From contig NZ_CP022521.1 in the NCBI RefSeq assembly GCF_002234535.1, positions 5,208,001 to 5,272,000 of the forward strand: a stretch of 64,000 bases of DNA, given 5' to 3'. Of the stretch, positions 16,113 through 25,507 are shown one piece after another. How positions within the stretch are numbered: position 1 is the first letter of the stretch; every line of letters begins with the position of its first letter. Source of the DNA: Actinoalloteichus hoggarensis. GTDB lineage: Bacteria; Actinomycetota; Actinomycetes; Mycobacteriales; Pseudonocardiaceae. Made by a program: the position numbers and the translations under genes. The notes beneath the pieces were generated by a model. That model had not been told where the DNA came from, did not search any database, and saw only the letters and a list, made by a program, of their open reading frames with translations.

Positions 16113-17357
16113 ATGGCACACGAGACGGATGCCATACGGGAACGCAAGCGAGCACTCGGCCGAGCGTTGGCGGATCACCGCCGAGCCGCCGGGCTCTCTC
16201 AACGGGAGATCGCCCACCGCGTTCACTACACGCGCACCGCCGTCAGCCACGCCGAAGCAGGCCGCCACCTCCCCACACGCCGATTCTGGGCGGATGCCGA
16301 CGACGCCGTAGACGCCGACGGCGCGTTGCTGGATCACTTCGACCAAGTGCGCCGCGCCATCGGCGAGTCCGAGCGCGTGCAACGGGAACGTGAGCAGACG
16401 GCCTTTCGCAGGCGTGCGCGGCGTGATCACTCCGGATACGCCGACGGCATGGCGGTCACCGGCGCCGAGTCCGAGTCCACCTCGGACGACGAGGCACAGG
16501 AACTCGCCGCCGCCCTGCACTCCGCCCGGCGGGTCGGCCCCGACGTCGTCGCGTTGTTCGCCGCTCAACTCGCGCAGATCCGAACGCTGGACCGTCGACT
16601 CGGCGGCGGGCTGGTGCGCGACGAGGTCCGTGCCAAGATCGGCCAGATCGAACCGTTGCTGCGTCACAGCGTCGACCCGGCGACCCGGCGCAGCCTCGCC
16701 ACCGTCCTCACGGAGTACTGCACCCTCGCCGGGTGGCAATGCCTGGACAACGGCCTGCTCGGCGAAGCGTGGCAGCACTATGAGAACGCCAAGACCGCAG
16801 CCCGCGAGTCCGGCAACGCGGCGCTGTTCGCCCACGTGATCGCCGAACAGGCCTTCGTGCTCATCGACATCGGCCGCACCGTCGACGCCGCCGAGGTCAC
16901 CGGCCACGCACTGGCAGCGGCCCGCCAGTCGGCACCCGCGATCCTGCTCGCCTGGCTCGCCGCAGCCCACGGTGAGGCACTCGCCGCCGATGAGCGGCCC
17001 GCCCAGAGCCTGCGCGCCTTCGATCGCGCGGGACGCGCACTGCCCGCCGAGACCGTCCACGCCGAGACGCCCTACGTCGCGATGAACGACGTCCACCTGA
17101 CCCGGTGGCGCGGCCACGCACTGGCCCGCTGCGGCGAACGCTCCGCCGTCACCGTCCTCAGCGACGCGCTCCAGGCCCTCGACCCCTCGTTCACCCGCGC
17201 GGAGACCGCCCTGCGGGTCGATCTCACTCACGCGCTGCTGCACGCCGGAGAACGAGACTCAGCCGTCGAACAGGCCGCACAGGCACGGACGCTCGCCGGG
17301 CAGGTCGGCTCGGTGCGGCAGCGACGGCGGCTAGCTCGCCTTGCGCTTTCCGGCTGA
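16113..17357 (+). CDS. XRE-family regulator with TPR-like domain (copy 2)
   Basis: About 414 residues. A clear Cro/C1 helix-turn-helix occupies residues about 12-60 (AGLSQREIAHRVHYTRTAVS). After a linker the C-terminal 270 residues resemble copy 1 at 8615-9754. The ATG at 16113 is preceded by GAGGTGA at eight bases, a near-ideal ribosome binding site; a GTG at 16101 is the alternative. Divergent from the Prim-Pol group and overlapping the convergent integrase by 27 bases, so it is well placed to govern both replication and integration. A possible promoter (TTGTCG, 18 bases, TGATAT) lies at about 16034-16063. Confidence 0.87.
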   Translation: MAHETDAIRERKRALGRALADHRRAAGLSQREIAHRVHYTRTAVSHAEAGRHLPTRRFWADADDAVDADGALLDHFDQVRRAIGESERVQREREQTAFRRRARRDHSGYADGMAVTGAESESTSDDEAQELAAALHSARRVGPDVVALFAAQLAQIRTLDRRLGGGLVRDEVRAKIGQIEPLLRHSVDPATRRSLATVLTEYCTLAGWQCLDNGLLGEAWQHYENAKTAARESGNAALFAHVIAEQAFVLIDIGRTVDAAEVTGHALAAARQSAPAILLAWLAAAHGEALAADERPAQSLRAFDRAGRALPAETVHAETPYVAMNDVHLTRWRGHALARCGERSAVTVLSDALQALDPSFTRAETALRVDLTHALLHAGERDSAVEQAAQARTLAGQVGSVRQRRRLARLALSG

Positions 17358-18656
17358 CTTGGGCTTACGAGCCGCCGTGTTCGCACCGGCCGGCTTCCGG
17401 ACCCGCTTCGGCATCCGGCTGCCCAACAACTCCGCCGCCTTCCGATCGGCGGCAGCGACCCAGGCCGCGTAGACCCGCAGGGTCGTTGCTCCCCCGCCGC
17501 CGTGTCCGAGTCGGCCCGCGACGGTCCGCAGGTCGATCCCCGCTGTCAGAAGCTCTGTCGCGGAGTAGTGCCGCAGCGCGTGAATATGGGTGTCGATACC
17601 CAGACCGGCAGCCATCTTCTTGTAGCGATGCGAGATCGCGTCGGGTGAGTAGGGCCGTCGCGGGTCAGGGTTGCGGGCGCTGTTGAAGACGAAGTGTTCG
17701 GGGTCGAACTCGATTCCCAGCTCCGCGTACCGTGCTTCGCAGGCCGCGAGGTGCTCGCGCAATACCGCCACGGTCTCGCTGTCCAGGGCCAGACGGCGAA
17801 TCTGGTGTGTCTTGGTGTCTTTCTCCCGCCCTTCGCCCTTGCTCATGACGTAGCTTCGCCGAATCTCGATCATTTCTCCGTTGAAGTCGATGCGGGACCA
17901 CCGGAGCGCGGCCACCTCGGCACGTCGCATACCGGTGGTCATGACGAGCCAGACGAGCACGCCCCAGGCCGAGTCAAGCTCGAACGCCCGATCGATCAGC
18001 TTCGCTGCCTCTGCTGGCGACGGCGGCTTGGGTTCGGGTGCCGTCTGGCGTGGTTTGGCAGCGACGGCGGCGGGGTTCGTGGCGATCCAGTCCCATCGGA
18101 CGGCGGTGTTCAGTGCGCGAGCGATGATGGAGTGCACCTGTCGGATGGTCGATGCCGCCATCGGAGTGCATTCATGTTGCCTGCACTTTGCCTTCTGGCA
18201 GTCGTGTTCGGCCTTCCGGCGGTGATCGATCGACGGCGAGCCGTCACATCGCTTCCGGCAGCGCCGCAGTTCCGAGTAGAGCGTCTCCAGGTTCCGGGCG
18301 TTCAGCTTGTTGACCGCGACGTCCCCGAGCGCGGGTTTGATGGTGCGGTCGATATAGCCCTGGTAGCCGTCTCTGGTGCTCTGCTCTAAGTCCGCCGTGC
18401 GCATCCATTCGTCGAGGGTGTGGGCGAAGCTCACTGCCGTGGTGGGCGTTCGAGCGCGGTCGACTTCGGCGGCGAGGCGGGTCAACGCCTTCTGTGCACG
18501 GCGGTGCGCGGCTTTGTCGGTTCCCTCGATCTTCTCGCGGAGGTAGGTGCGTCGGCCCGTGACAGGGTCCAGCCCGGCGTAGACGACCACGCGAAGCGTG
18601 TCGCCCCTGGTCTCGATTCGGCCGCGAGCCCGGCCGTCGGTCCGTGCGGTAGCCAT
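17331..18656 (-). CDS. int: Tyrosine recombinase / integrase of the AICE
   Basis: 441 residues. The arm-binding and core-binding parts occupy the N-terminal half, with an unusual Cys/His-rich insert (CRKRCDG, then HDCQKAKCRQHEC) at about 145-175. The catalytic domain shows the first Arg in TTGMRRAEVAALRW, the H-x-x-R box HALRHYSAT, then RLGHGG, and the Tyr nucleophile in LRVYAAW. The enzyme would recombine the 46-base core with the tRNA gene. The ATG at 18656 is 83 bases from the right attachment repeat; a bipartite repeat at 18671-18692 lies just upstream and may be its own binding site. Confidence 0.95.
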   Translation of the reverse strand: MATARTDGRARGRIETRGDTLRVVVYAGLDPVTGRRTYLREKIEGTDKAAHRRAQKALTRLAAEVDRARTPTTAVSFAHTLDEWMRTADLEQSTRDGYQGYIDRTIKPALGDVAVNKLNARNLETLYSELRRCRKRCDGSPSIDHRRKAEHDCQKAKCRQHECTPMAASTIRQVHSIIARALNTAVRWDWIATNPAAVAAKPRQTAPEPKPPSPAEAAKLIDRAFELDSAWGVLVWLVMTTGMRRAEVAALRWSRIDFNGEMIEIRRSYVMSKGEGREKDTKTHQIRRLALDSETVAVLREHLAACEARYAELGIEFDPEHFVFNSARNPDPRRPYSPDAISHRYKKMAAGLGIDTHIHALRHYSATELLTAGIDLRTVAGRLGHGGGGATTLRVYAAWVAAADRKAAELLGSRMPKRVRKPAGANTAARKPKSAGKRKAS

Positions 18657-18670
18657 GTCAGCGACGCTAC

Positions 18671-18692
18671 TCGCACCCGCAACGGCACCCAT
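18671..18692. repeat. Right copy of the bipartite site shared by both element ends
   Basis: TCGCACCC, six bases, GCACCCAT, matching 6634-6655 in words, gap and orientation. It lies between the integrase start and the right attachment repeat, the expected place for an arm site or an autoregulatory operator. Confidence 0.45.
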
Positions 18693-18738
18693 AAATCAAC
18701 ATCTGGAACGTGGTCGGGCTGTTTTGGCTGGTCAGGCT

Positions 18739-18815
<77 letters not shown>

Positions 18816-19663
18816 CGGTGCCGTCGTCCGCTGCGTTCCGACGGCGGCACCGGCGCGCGGATCAGGCAGTCGTGATCCTAGCGAGTCCCTGAGCAACGGT
18901 TTTCGGCGCCCGGACAGAGCGGCTGGCGACCCTGGTTCGTCGACTGACCCGAGCAGCCGTCGGGATCCTGGCTGACTGCAGCGTGTCCAGCAGGAGGCTG
19001 CGTGCATCTCCTCAGACAGAGAGACCCGATCCAGTCTGGTGACATGCGTCCACGTCACGCCGTGTCCACCTCGACATTCATACGGTCGAGGGACCCGGCG
19101 CGATCAGCTCGATCGACTCAGTCGCCTGTCATTGACGATAACGTCGGTCTTATCGTCCGTCTTCGCCAGAGCGGTCCGCTCAACATCCCCCAAGACTCTG
19201 GACTCGTCAGGCCCGCGACCTGCTCCTCAGGACTCAGGAGCCGCCCGCGACCGAGGAGTTCCGCGCCCCGTGAGCTCACCGCGTGACTTCGGCGGCGTAA
19301 AAGCCGTGCTGGACGTCAGGCCCGACCGCGGCGCGGTGAGCGCCCATTATGCAAAAACTTAAGGCTCGTGCGGAGCGATCAGAAGCGTAACCGCGCTGGT
19401 AGCGGCCGTGACGGGGTGGACAGGTACCAACTCGAGACCCCATGAAGGCGGTTGTACGCCGACACCACGCATCATGGCTCAACGGCCCTGAGAGCCCGCG
19501 CTGCTCGCGCACCGTATTGTTCAAGCACGCCGAAGGCTAGTTCCATCGCCAGTAGGATCGTTCGTCGGCGCGATCAGGCTCGAAGTTCACCCGTGATCGC
19601 TACCAGAGTGGCGGTCAAGTCGGGCATGATGTCCGCAGCCACACCCAGGAATGAAGGAAGCGC
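18816..19663. other. Intergenic region between tRNA and the defence operon
   Basis: About 850 bases with no convincing gene. It holds one perfect inverted repeat, GACGATAA and TTATCGTC around an eight-base loop at 19134-19157, which could be an operator or terminator. The lower G/C content from about 19330 on marks entry into acquired DNA. The methyltransferase start has GAAGGAAG directly upstream (19653-19660). No transposase remnant could be demonstrated. Confidence 0.4.
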
Positions 19664-20908
19664 ATGTCCAAGACTGCGGTCGCCTCCGGCGTCCTGTCCG
19701 CAGACCCGCCCAAGTTACCTGTCATCGGGGATACGGCAACGCGACTCACCAGCGTGGAGCTCTTCGCTGGTGCTGGCGGACTGGCTCTTGGATGCCAGAT
19801 GGCCGGGTTCGAGTCGCTGGCCACGGTGGAACGCGACAAGTGGGCGTGCGACACGGTCAGACAGAACAAGCACCGCGGTCACGAGCTGGTCGCCAACTGG
19901 AATGTCCACGAATGCGATGTACGAAAATTCGAATGGTCAAAGGTCACAGAAGACGTCACTCTAGTAGCGGGGGGCCCTCCTTGCCAGCCGTTCTCCACAG
20001 GAGGTCTCGCCAAAGCATCTGACGACCCTCGGGACATGTTTCCGGTGACGGCTGAGATCATTTCCGGACTGGCGCCGCAGGCATTCATCATCGAAAACGT
20101 GCGCGGACTCACGCGGACGGCCTTCTCCGACTATTACGAGTATATTCAGCACAGGCTCGCGCTTCCGAGATTGACAAGCAATCCAGGCGAGAAATGGTTC
20201 GATCACCTAGAAAGGCTTCGGGCGGCGATCGGAGACCGACAACATCACGAACTGAACTATCGGGTTGTGCCAACACTAGTGAACGCGGCGGACTACGGCG
20301 TGCCCCAGCAAAGGCATCGGGTGTTCATCGTGGGCTTCCGAGGGGACCTCGATATCGAGTGGAGCTTCCCTGCCACCAGCCACTCGAAACATGCGCTTCT
20401 TCATTCACAATGGGTCACAGGCGATTATTGGGAAGAGCATGAGGTTCCATCGAGTAAAAGGCCGGAACAGCCTAAGCAGCGAATCCCTGAATACCTCATC
20501 ACCGATGAACCGCAGCAACGCTGGCGTACAGTTCGCGATGCTTTCGCAGGCCTACCCGAACCAATGGTCCGACCGTCACGGAAGGTCCTCAACCACGAGT
20601 TTCAACCGGGCGCGCGGTCATACCCCGGTCACACCGGCAGCCCGTTAGACATGCCTGCCAAGGCGCTCAAGGCAGGCGGTCACGGCGTCCCCGGCGGTGA
20701 AAACATGCTTCGGAACGTCGACGGCTCGATTCGATACTTCACTGTCCGCGAGAGCGCTCGTCTCCAGACATTCCCCGATGACTACGAACTTCACGGTTCC
20801 TGGGGAGAAGCGATGCGCCAGCTTGGCAATGCCGTCCCTGTGCTCTTAGGACAAGTCGTCGCGGAGAGCGTATACAAGGCGTTGATCAGAGAGGGGATCA
20901 AGCCGTGA
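19664..20908 (+). CDS. DNA (cytosine-5)-methyltransferase of the defence operon
   Basis: 414 residues, Dcm/HhaI-type. Motif I SVELFAGAGGLALG binds S-adenosylmethionine (about residues 31-43). Motif IV GGPPCQPFSTGG holds the catalytic Cys107, motif VI is ENVRGL, motif VIII QQRHRVFIVGF, and motif X GNAVPVLLGQVVA. It makes m5C at a sequence that cannot be predicted here and should protect self DNA from the nucleases encoded behind it. First gene of a plus-strand operon; its stop overlaps the next start (GTGA, four bases). G/C content is clearly below that of the core genes, a sign of transfer. Confidence 0.95.
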   Translation: MSKTAVASGVLSADPPKLPVIGDTATRLTSVELFAGAGGLALGCQMAGFESLATVERDKWACDTVRQNKHRGHELVANWNVHECDVRKFEWSKVTEDVTLVAGGPPCQPFSTGGLAKASDDPRDMFPVTAEIISGLAPQAFIIENVRGLTRTAFSDYYEYIQHRLALPRLTSNPGEKWFDHLERLRAAIGDRQHHELNYRVVPTLVNAADYGVPQQRHRVFIVGFRGDLDIEWSFPATSHSKHALLHSQWVTGDYWEEHEVPSSKRPEQPKQRIPEYLITDEPQQRWRTVRDAFAGLPEPMVRPSRKVLNHEFQPGARSYPGHTGSPLDMPAKALKAGGHGVPGGENMLRNVDGSIRYFTVRESARLQTFPDDYELHGSWGEAMRQLGNAVPVLLGQVVAESVYKALIREGIKP

Positions 20909-23253
20909 TCGGCGCTCGACCTAGCACGATTAACGTCATGCCGTCTCCACGAATCTTGGAGATGATCGCCGAGGTTGACTTGCAACTGCATCAGTGCCTC
21001 GGCGAATTGATCGACAATGCCCTAGACGAGCTGGTCGAGGCGTCCACTGAAGATCGGACACTAGAACCCCGCATCGATATCACACTGCCAGTCTCCCGCA
21101 CCGTCGGAAGGTCCTCGGCGATCTCGGTCGAGGACAATGGGCGGGGTATGTCTCCAACCCAACTACAAGAAGCGCTGAGTGCCGGCACATCGGGCAAGCA
21201 GCGCTTCGGCAGCCTCGGTCTCTTCGGCATGGGTTTCAATATCGCCACCGCGCGCTTGGGGACCATCACGGAGGTCCGGACAGGCCGGAGCGGCGACGAT
21301 CGGTGGGTCATCGCGACGCTCGACCTCACGGCGATGCGACGTCAGTCCACCTATGAGGTTCCACTGCGTTACGAACGCAAGGCACGCGAGGAACATGGCA
21401 CGCTCGTGACAGTCACCGGACTTCGTGAGGATATGGTCATACGACTAAAGTCCACGCGAGCGATCAAGGAGACATCGGGCCATCTCGGCCGGATCTATAC
21501 ATATATGCTCCGCGATCCCCAGGGCGGCCATTCAGGCGCAGAGCTGATGGGCGGCGCCAACCAACGCCTGTACGTTAATAAACGCGCCGTGAGTCCTCAC
21601 CTTCCGTGCATCTGGGATCCAAATCGCTCGGTCACCTACAAGGGCAGTGCGACACAAGCTGCTACCAGAATCAACATTCCGCTTACTAATGCACATGCCT
21701 GCATGAATTGCGGCCGTTGGTACACCTCGGCCTACAATGTTTGCATCGAGTGCGAGAGCACAGATATTGAAGAGCGCGAACGACGGATTTTGGGCTGGCT
21801 CGGAATCCAACGCTACGCGGACAAATCAGACTTTGGATTGACGTTCTTACGACATGGCCGAGCGATCACCTATCAGGACAAATCACTGTTCAGCTGGGAG
21901 ACCCCAGACGGCGACTACGAGCTCGAGTACCCGATCGAACTCGGAATGGGGAGAATCGTCGGCGAGATACACCTCGACCACGCACCAGTCAACGTGCGGA
22001 AGAGCAACTTCGATACATCTTCGCACGAATGGCGCTTCATGGTTGATAAGGTCCGCGGCCCGGAGCCCCTCCGGCCCCAGCACGCGAAGCGTTTAGTCGG
22101 ACACGAAAACACCTCGCCAATGAGCCGTTTCTTCAATGCCTACCGCGAAAACAAGGCTGGACTTCGGTACCTCGTGCCGGGAAACGGCGAGTCGTCGATA
22201 CATGAGGCGACCAAGGCGTGGGGCGCAAAGTTTCGGAATGGAGATCCCGATTACCTGACCGACGAAAAATGGTATCAAGCCGCAGTGGATCATGATCGGT
22301 TTCAAAGCGGACCTACCCCAGCTGCCAAACTGCAGGATGATGACGCCTGGCTGCAGGACGAAGGGCTGTCCCATCTGAGCGAAAGGGGCATGGGATCCCT
22401 TGACATGTCCGACAAGGACGATAAATCTGATGAACCCGAGCTGATCAGACCGGAGACAGAACAAGAGCGTTTCACGCGGTACCAGTCGGCCGCGACCCTG
22501 CTGTCCGACACCGACCGCCACGTGCGGATCGGAGACGCGCAGCCAGTCCTACGCGTTTACGTCACATCCGGCGTCGAATTGACCAAGGACGGCCAGAAGC
22601 AAGCATACGTGGTCCGAATCGTCGCTGGCGAGATCGAGATATACGTGGATCGAAGCGCTACCCTGATCGCCCGCTATGGCTGGTCACCGATGAACGTCGC
22701 TTTGGTATGCGCGGCACCTCAGTTGAAGAACGTGTACCGCGTCGAAGAGCCGATCGATCAACTCATCACAATGATTCTCGGACAGTTCCCCGACCGTCGT
22801 GTCGACGCTACTGCGGTGCGTGCACGCGCAGACTCACTGCTTGACGACATCCGTGAGCGTCTCGCCGACCTGACCGCAAAGGATCCGAGCACGTACTGGA
22901 ACACGCTGTCTAGTGAGTCCCGGCGAGCTGCTGAAGCCAACGCGGTGAGCATCGCACCATATGTCGACTGGAGCGGCGCCGTCGAGAACGGGGAGTACGC
23001 ACGGTATCTGAGCGCTCAGGGCATCCTGGACCTGGTGACGGACAGCCCTGATCTCGTTCTGGATGGAGCCCTGTTCAAGACTACCTACACGTCCCTCGGC
23101 GAGGACACACGGGCGGACCAGGTTGCACGACTTGGAGCGCTTCTCGCCGACCTACGGCGAATGACCGGAGGCACACCGGTGTTCCAGACTCTGGAGCTGT
23201 CCCGACTACTACTGACGGCTGACCTACTCGAAGCTGAGATCGCAGCCACGTGA
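20905..23253 (+). CDS. GHKL (Hsp90/MutL/MORC-like) ATPase with zinc-ribbon insert
   Basis: 782 residues. The ATP-binding fold is clear: N-box ELIDNALDE (34-42), G1 box EDNGRGM (76-82), and G2 box GSLGLFGMGFN (102-112). A treble of Cys pairs, C266-M-N-C269 and C280-I-E-C283, forms a probable zinc ribbon within the second domain. The C-terminal 400 residues carry no domain I recognise. GHKL ATPases of MutL/MORC type have been described computationally in prokaryotic restriction-modification operons; they are expected to clamp DNA or drive assembly of the nuclease. Four-base overlaps with both neighbours point to a stoichiometric complex with the methyltransferase and helicase-nuclease. Confidence 0.88.
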   Translation: MIGARPSTINVMPSPRILEMIAEVDLQLHQCLGELIDNALDELVEASTEDRTLEPRIDITLPVSRTVGRSSAISVEDNGRGMSPTQLQEALSAGTSGKQRFGSLGLFGMGFNIATARLGTITEVRTGRSGDDRWVIATLDLTAMRRQSTYEVPLRYERKAREEHGTLVTVTGLREDMVIRLKSTRAIKETSGHLGRIYTYMLRDPQGGHSGAELMGGANQRLYVNKRAVSPHLPCIWDPNRSVTYKGSATQAATRINIPLTNAHACMNCGRWYTSAYNVCIECESTDIEERERRILGWLGIQRYADKSDFGLTFLRHGRAITYQDKSLFSWETPDGDYELEYPIELGMGRIVGEIHLDHAPVNVRKSNFDTSSHEWRFMVDKVRGPEPLRPQHAKRLVGHENTSPMSRFFNAYRENKAGLRYLVPGNGESSIHEATKAWGAKFRNGDPDYLTDEKWYQAAVDHDRFQSGPTPAAKLQDDDAWLQDEGLSHLSERGMGSLDMSDKDDKSDEPELIRPETEQERFTRYQSAATLLSDTDRHVRIGDAQPVLRVYVTSGVELTKDGQKQAYVVRIVAGEIEIYVDRSATLIARYGWSPMNVALVCAAPQLKNVYRVEEPIDQLITMILGQFPDRRVDATAVRARADSLLDDIRERLADLTAKDPSTYWNTLSSESRRAAEANAVSIAPYVDWSGAVENGEYARYLSAQGILDLVTDSPDLVLDGALFKTTYTSLGEDTRADQVARLGALLADLRRMTGGTPVFQTLELSRLLLTADLLEAEIAAT

Positions 23254-24902
23254 CGACTTCGTTTCTCGACCCCACCTTCTTGATCGAGGAGGGACCGAAG
23301 GGGTTCACACGGCAGTTGGAGCGGTTGCTTGGTCTGATGGCCTTTACCGATGTGGTCAACATCGACGGTCCCGGCGACAAGGGGGCCGATGTGATCGGCC
23401 GACTTGCGGGCGTGGATTGGATCTTCCAGGCGAAATGGAAGAAGTCGGGTGCCGTCGACGTAGACGCGGTCGATCAGGCTCACACGGCGATGAACTACTA
23501 CGGCATCCATCGAGCGGTGGTGGTCACGAATCGAGTCCACACCCGGAAGGCGCAAGAACGCGCCAGTGCGTTGCGGGACACTGGGGTAAATATCACGCTC
23601 TGGGGCGGCAGCCAATTGTCCGCGCTCTACGAACGTGTCCCGGACAGCGCCGATCCTTTCAATCTCCATCTGTATCAGGAAAACGCGGTCGACGCGTCAT
23701 GGAAAGCGCTCGGTGACACGGGCGAGGCGTTAGTCTACCTCGCTACCGGGCTCGGTAAGACGGTCGTCGCAGGGCGCGTGCTCAGGCGGTTCCTACTGGC
23801 CAACCCAGGTGCTCAGGTGCTGGTCACAGCGCACATGGTTGAGCTTGTCGAACAACTCGAACGCGCCATGTGGCGTGACATTCCGAAGCACGTCCCCACC
23901 CGACTCCTGCACGGAGCCTCTAAGCCAAATGCGCTCCCGGGAGTGACCTTCGGTGTCGCCCCGACCTCTCGCGACTACATCGAGACCGGTTATTCCCCCA
24001 AACTGGTGATCGTCGATGAGGCGCACCACGTGGGTGAGACCGGCAACTACGCCACGATGCTTGATCTCCTGCCGGGTGCGAAGCGACTTGGTGTGACCGC
24101 GACGCCATGGCGAGGAGACAAGTATGACATCGAGCAGACGTTCGGCGAGCCGGTTGTCCGAGTATCGATATCACAAGGCATGAAACTCGGCTACCTAGTG
24201 GATGTAAAGTATCGGGTGTTCGCAGACAACATCGACTGGGATTTCGTCCGGCACGCATCGGAGCATGGCTATTCCATCAAGGACCTGAACAAACGCTTAT
24301 TCATCGCCGAGCGGGACGATGCCATCCAAAGGCGCCTAGAGGAGACCTGGGATAAGACGACCGCACCGAGGGCGATCATATTCTGCCAAACCATCGAGCA
24401 CGCCGAGCGGATGCGCGATCTCATCGCACGGCGCCCCGGCTGGGAGAGTGCCGCGACTCTGCACGCGGACTTGAAAGGTCGAGACCGGCGAGAGAGGCTT
24501 CTCAAATTTCGCTCTGGTGAGGTACCTATCCTCGTGGCGGTGGACATCCTCAATGAGGGTGTCGACGTCCCTGACGTGAATATCTTGTGCTTCGCACGAG
24601 TCACCCACAGCCGACGGATCTTCGTCCAGCAACTCGGGCGCGGCCTACGCCTCCGAAAGGGGAAGACTCACGTAGAGGTACTTGACTTCGTGAGCGACAT
24701 AAGACGACTCGCAGAAGTCTACGATATGCATAAACAGGTGCCGGAACGTGAGATCGAACAGTTGTCTATCGGCCGCAACCAGTTTCTTTTCGAGGATCTC
24801 CACGTGCGCGATCTTCTCGAACAATGGATGGCTGACATCGGTGATCTAGGCAACGCCGACGACAGCGTACGACTTGAGTTTCCACCGATCAAGGGGGCTT
24901 AG
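23250..24902 (+). CDS. Mrr-type nuclease fused to SF2 helicase
   Basis: 550 residues. The N-terminal 130 form a restriction-endonuclease fold of Mrr type: GADVIG gives the metal-binding Asp47 and IFQAKWKK gives Gln60 and Lys62 (D...QxK). The SF2 helicase follows, with a Q residue at 143, Walker A ATGLGKT (165-171), DEAH at 256-259, motif III VTATP and a motif VI-like QLGRGLR. This is the arrangement of an ATP-driven restriction subunit. Modification by the first gene would decide which DNA is cut, or the Mrr domain may sense modification itself. Start GTG overlaps the ATPase stop by four bases. Confidence 0.92.
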   Translation: MTTSFLDPTFLIEEGPKGFTRQLERLLGLMAFTDVVNIDGPGDKGADVIGRLAGVDWIFQAKWKKSGAVDVDAVDQAHTAMNYYGIHRAVVVTNRVHTRKAQERASALRDTGVNITLWGGSQLSALYERVPDSADPFNLHLYQENAVDASWKALGDTGEALVYLATGLGKTVVAGRVLRRFLLANPGAQVLVTAHMVELVEQLERAMWRDIPKHVPTRLLHGASKPNALPGVTFGVAPTSRDYIETGYSPKLVIVDEAHHVGETGNYATMLDLLPGAKRLGVTATPWRGDKYDIEQTFGEPVVRVSISQGMKLGYLVDVKYRVFADNIDWDFVRHASEHGYSIKDLNKRLFIAERDDAIQRRLEETWDKTTAPRAIIFCQTIEHAERMRDLIARRPGWESAATLHADLKGRDRRERLLKFRSGEVPILVAVDILNEGVDVPDVNILCFARVTHSRRIFVQQLGRGLRLRKGKTHVEVLDFVSDIRRLAEVYDMHKQVPEREIEQLSIGRNQFLFEDLHVRDLLEQWMADIGDLGNADDSVRLEFPPIKGA

Positions 24903-25507
24903 TGGGCAATATCCCGGCCGACGTGCGTACCGCAGTCATCGAGGAAGTGGTACGGAGGCTAGACGTGGCGCGATGGGAGGAAACATCCCCGAGCACCGCC
25001 AGCGAGATGTACGACCGCTTCGTGAAGGACCCGAAGATCGGCGGCCGACTTTCACCGTACATGGCAGCGGAGAAGATCAGGGTCTGGATTAAGGACGGCC
25101 CCGCAAAGGAATATCGCCGAGCACTAGAAGGAATTGGTCCGATCGCGCCCTATACAAGGCGTGCATATCCCGGACCCGAGTCCGTGGTGCGTCTAGCGCT
25201 CGGAGATCGATGGATAACTAAAACAAATACCATCAAGGAGAAGCCCATGAGGTGCTTCGCCGAAGGCCCCGAAGGCGCGTCGATGTTCGTGATCTGGGGC
25301 CCACTGAGCGCCCTTCAGGGGCTGATTTGGAACTCGTGCCTTGTCCGCGCCGAGGACTCATCGAAGCCAATTACCGTGGTCATCACAAAGCCGAACAGCG
25401 CACCGCTGCCCGCCAACGAATGGGATCTAGTGGTGGCACTGAGCCACATCGTCGGGGCTGAATGCAAACAGATCACCTACGCGGCGAGCCGGAAGCCTGT
25501 CTTGTAG
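24902..25507 (+). CDS. Uncharacterised fourth subunit of the defence operon
   Basis: 201 residues from a GTG that shares one base with the preceding TAG. The N-terminal third is helical and basic; the C-terminal third is beta-rich (MFVIWGPLSALQGLIWNSCL, PITVVITKPN, WDLVVALSHIVG). No domain or catalytic motif recognised. Strict coupling to the helicase-nuclease indicates a subunit or regulator of that complex. Its last 35 bases overlap the convergent vsr gene. Confidence 0.78.
   Translation: MGNIPADVRTAVIEEVVRRLDVARWEETSPSTASEMYDRFVKDPKIGGRLSPYMAAEKIRVWIKDGPAKEYRRALEGIGPIAPYTRRAYPGPESVVRLALGDRWITKTNTIKEKPMRCFAEGPEGASMFVIWGPLSALQGLIWNSCLVRAEDSSKPITVVITKPNSAPLPANEWDLVVALSHIVGAECKQITYAASRKPVL

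Noticed and set aside
18816-19663. Transposase remnant ahead of the defence operon
   Set aside because: Looked for DDE or recombinase-like patches and terminal inverted repeats; none could be shown beyond one short inverted repeat at 19134-19157.
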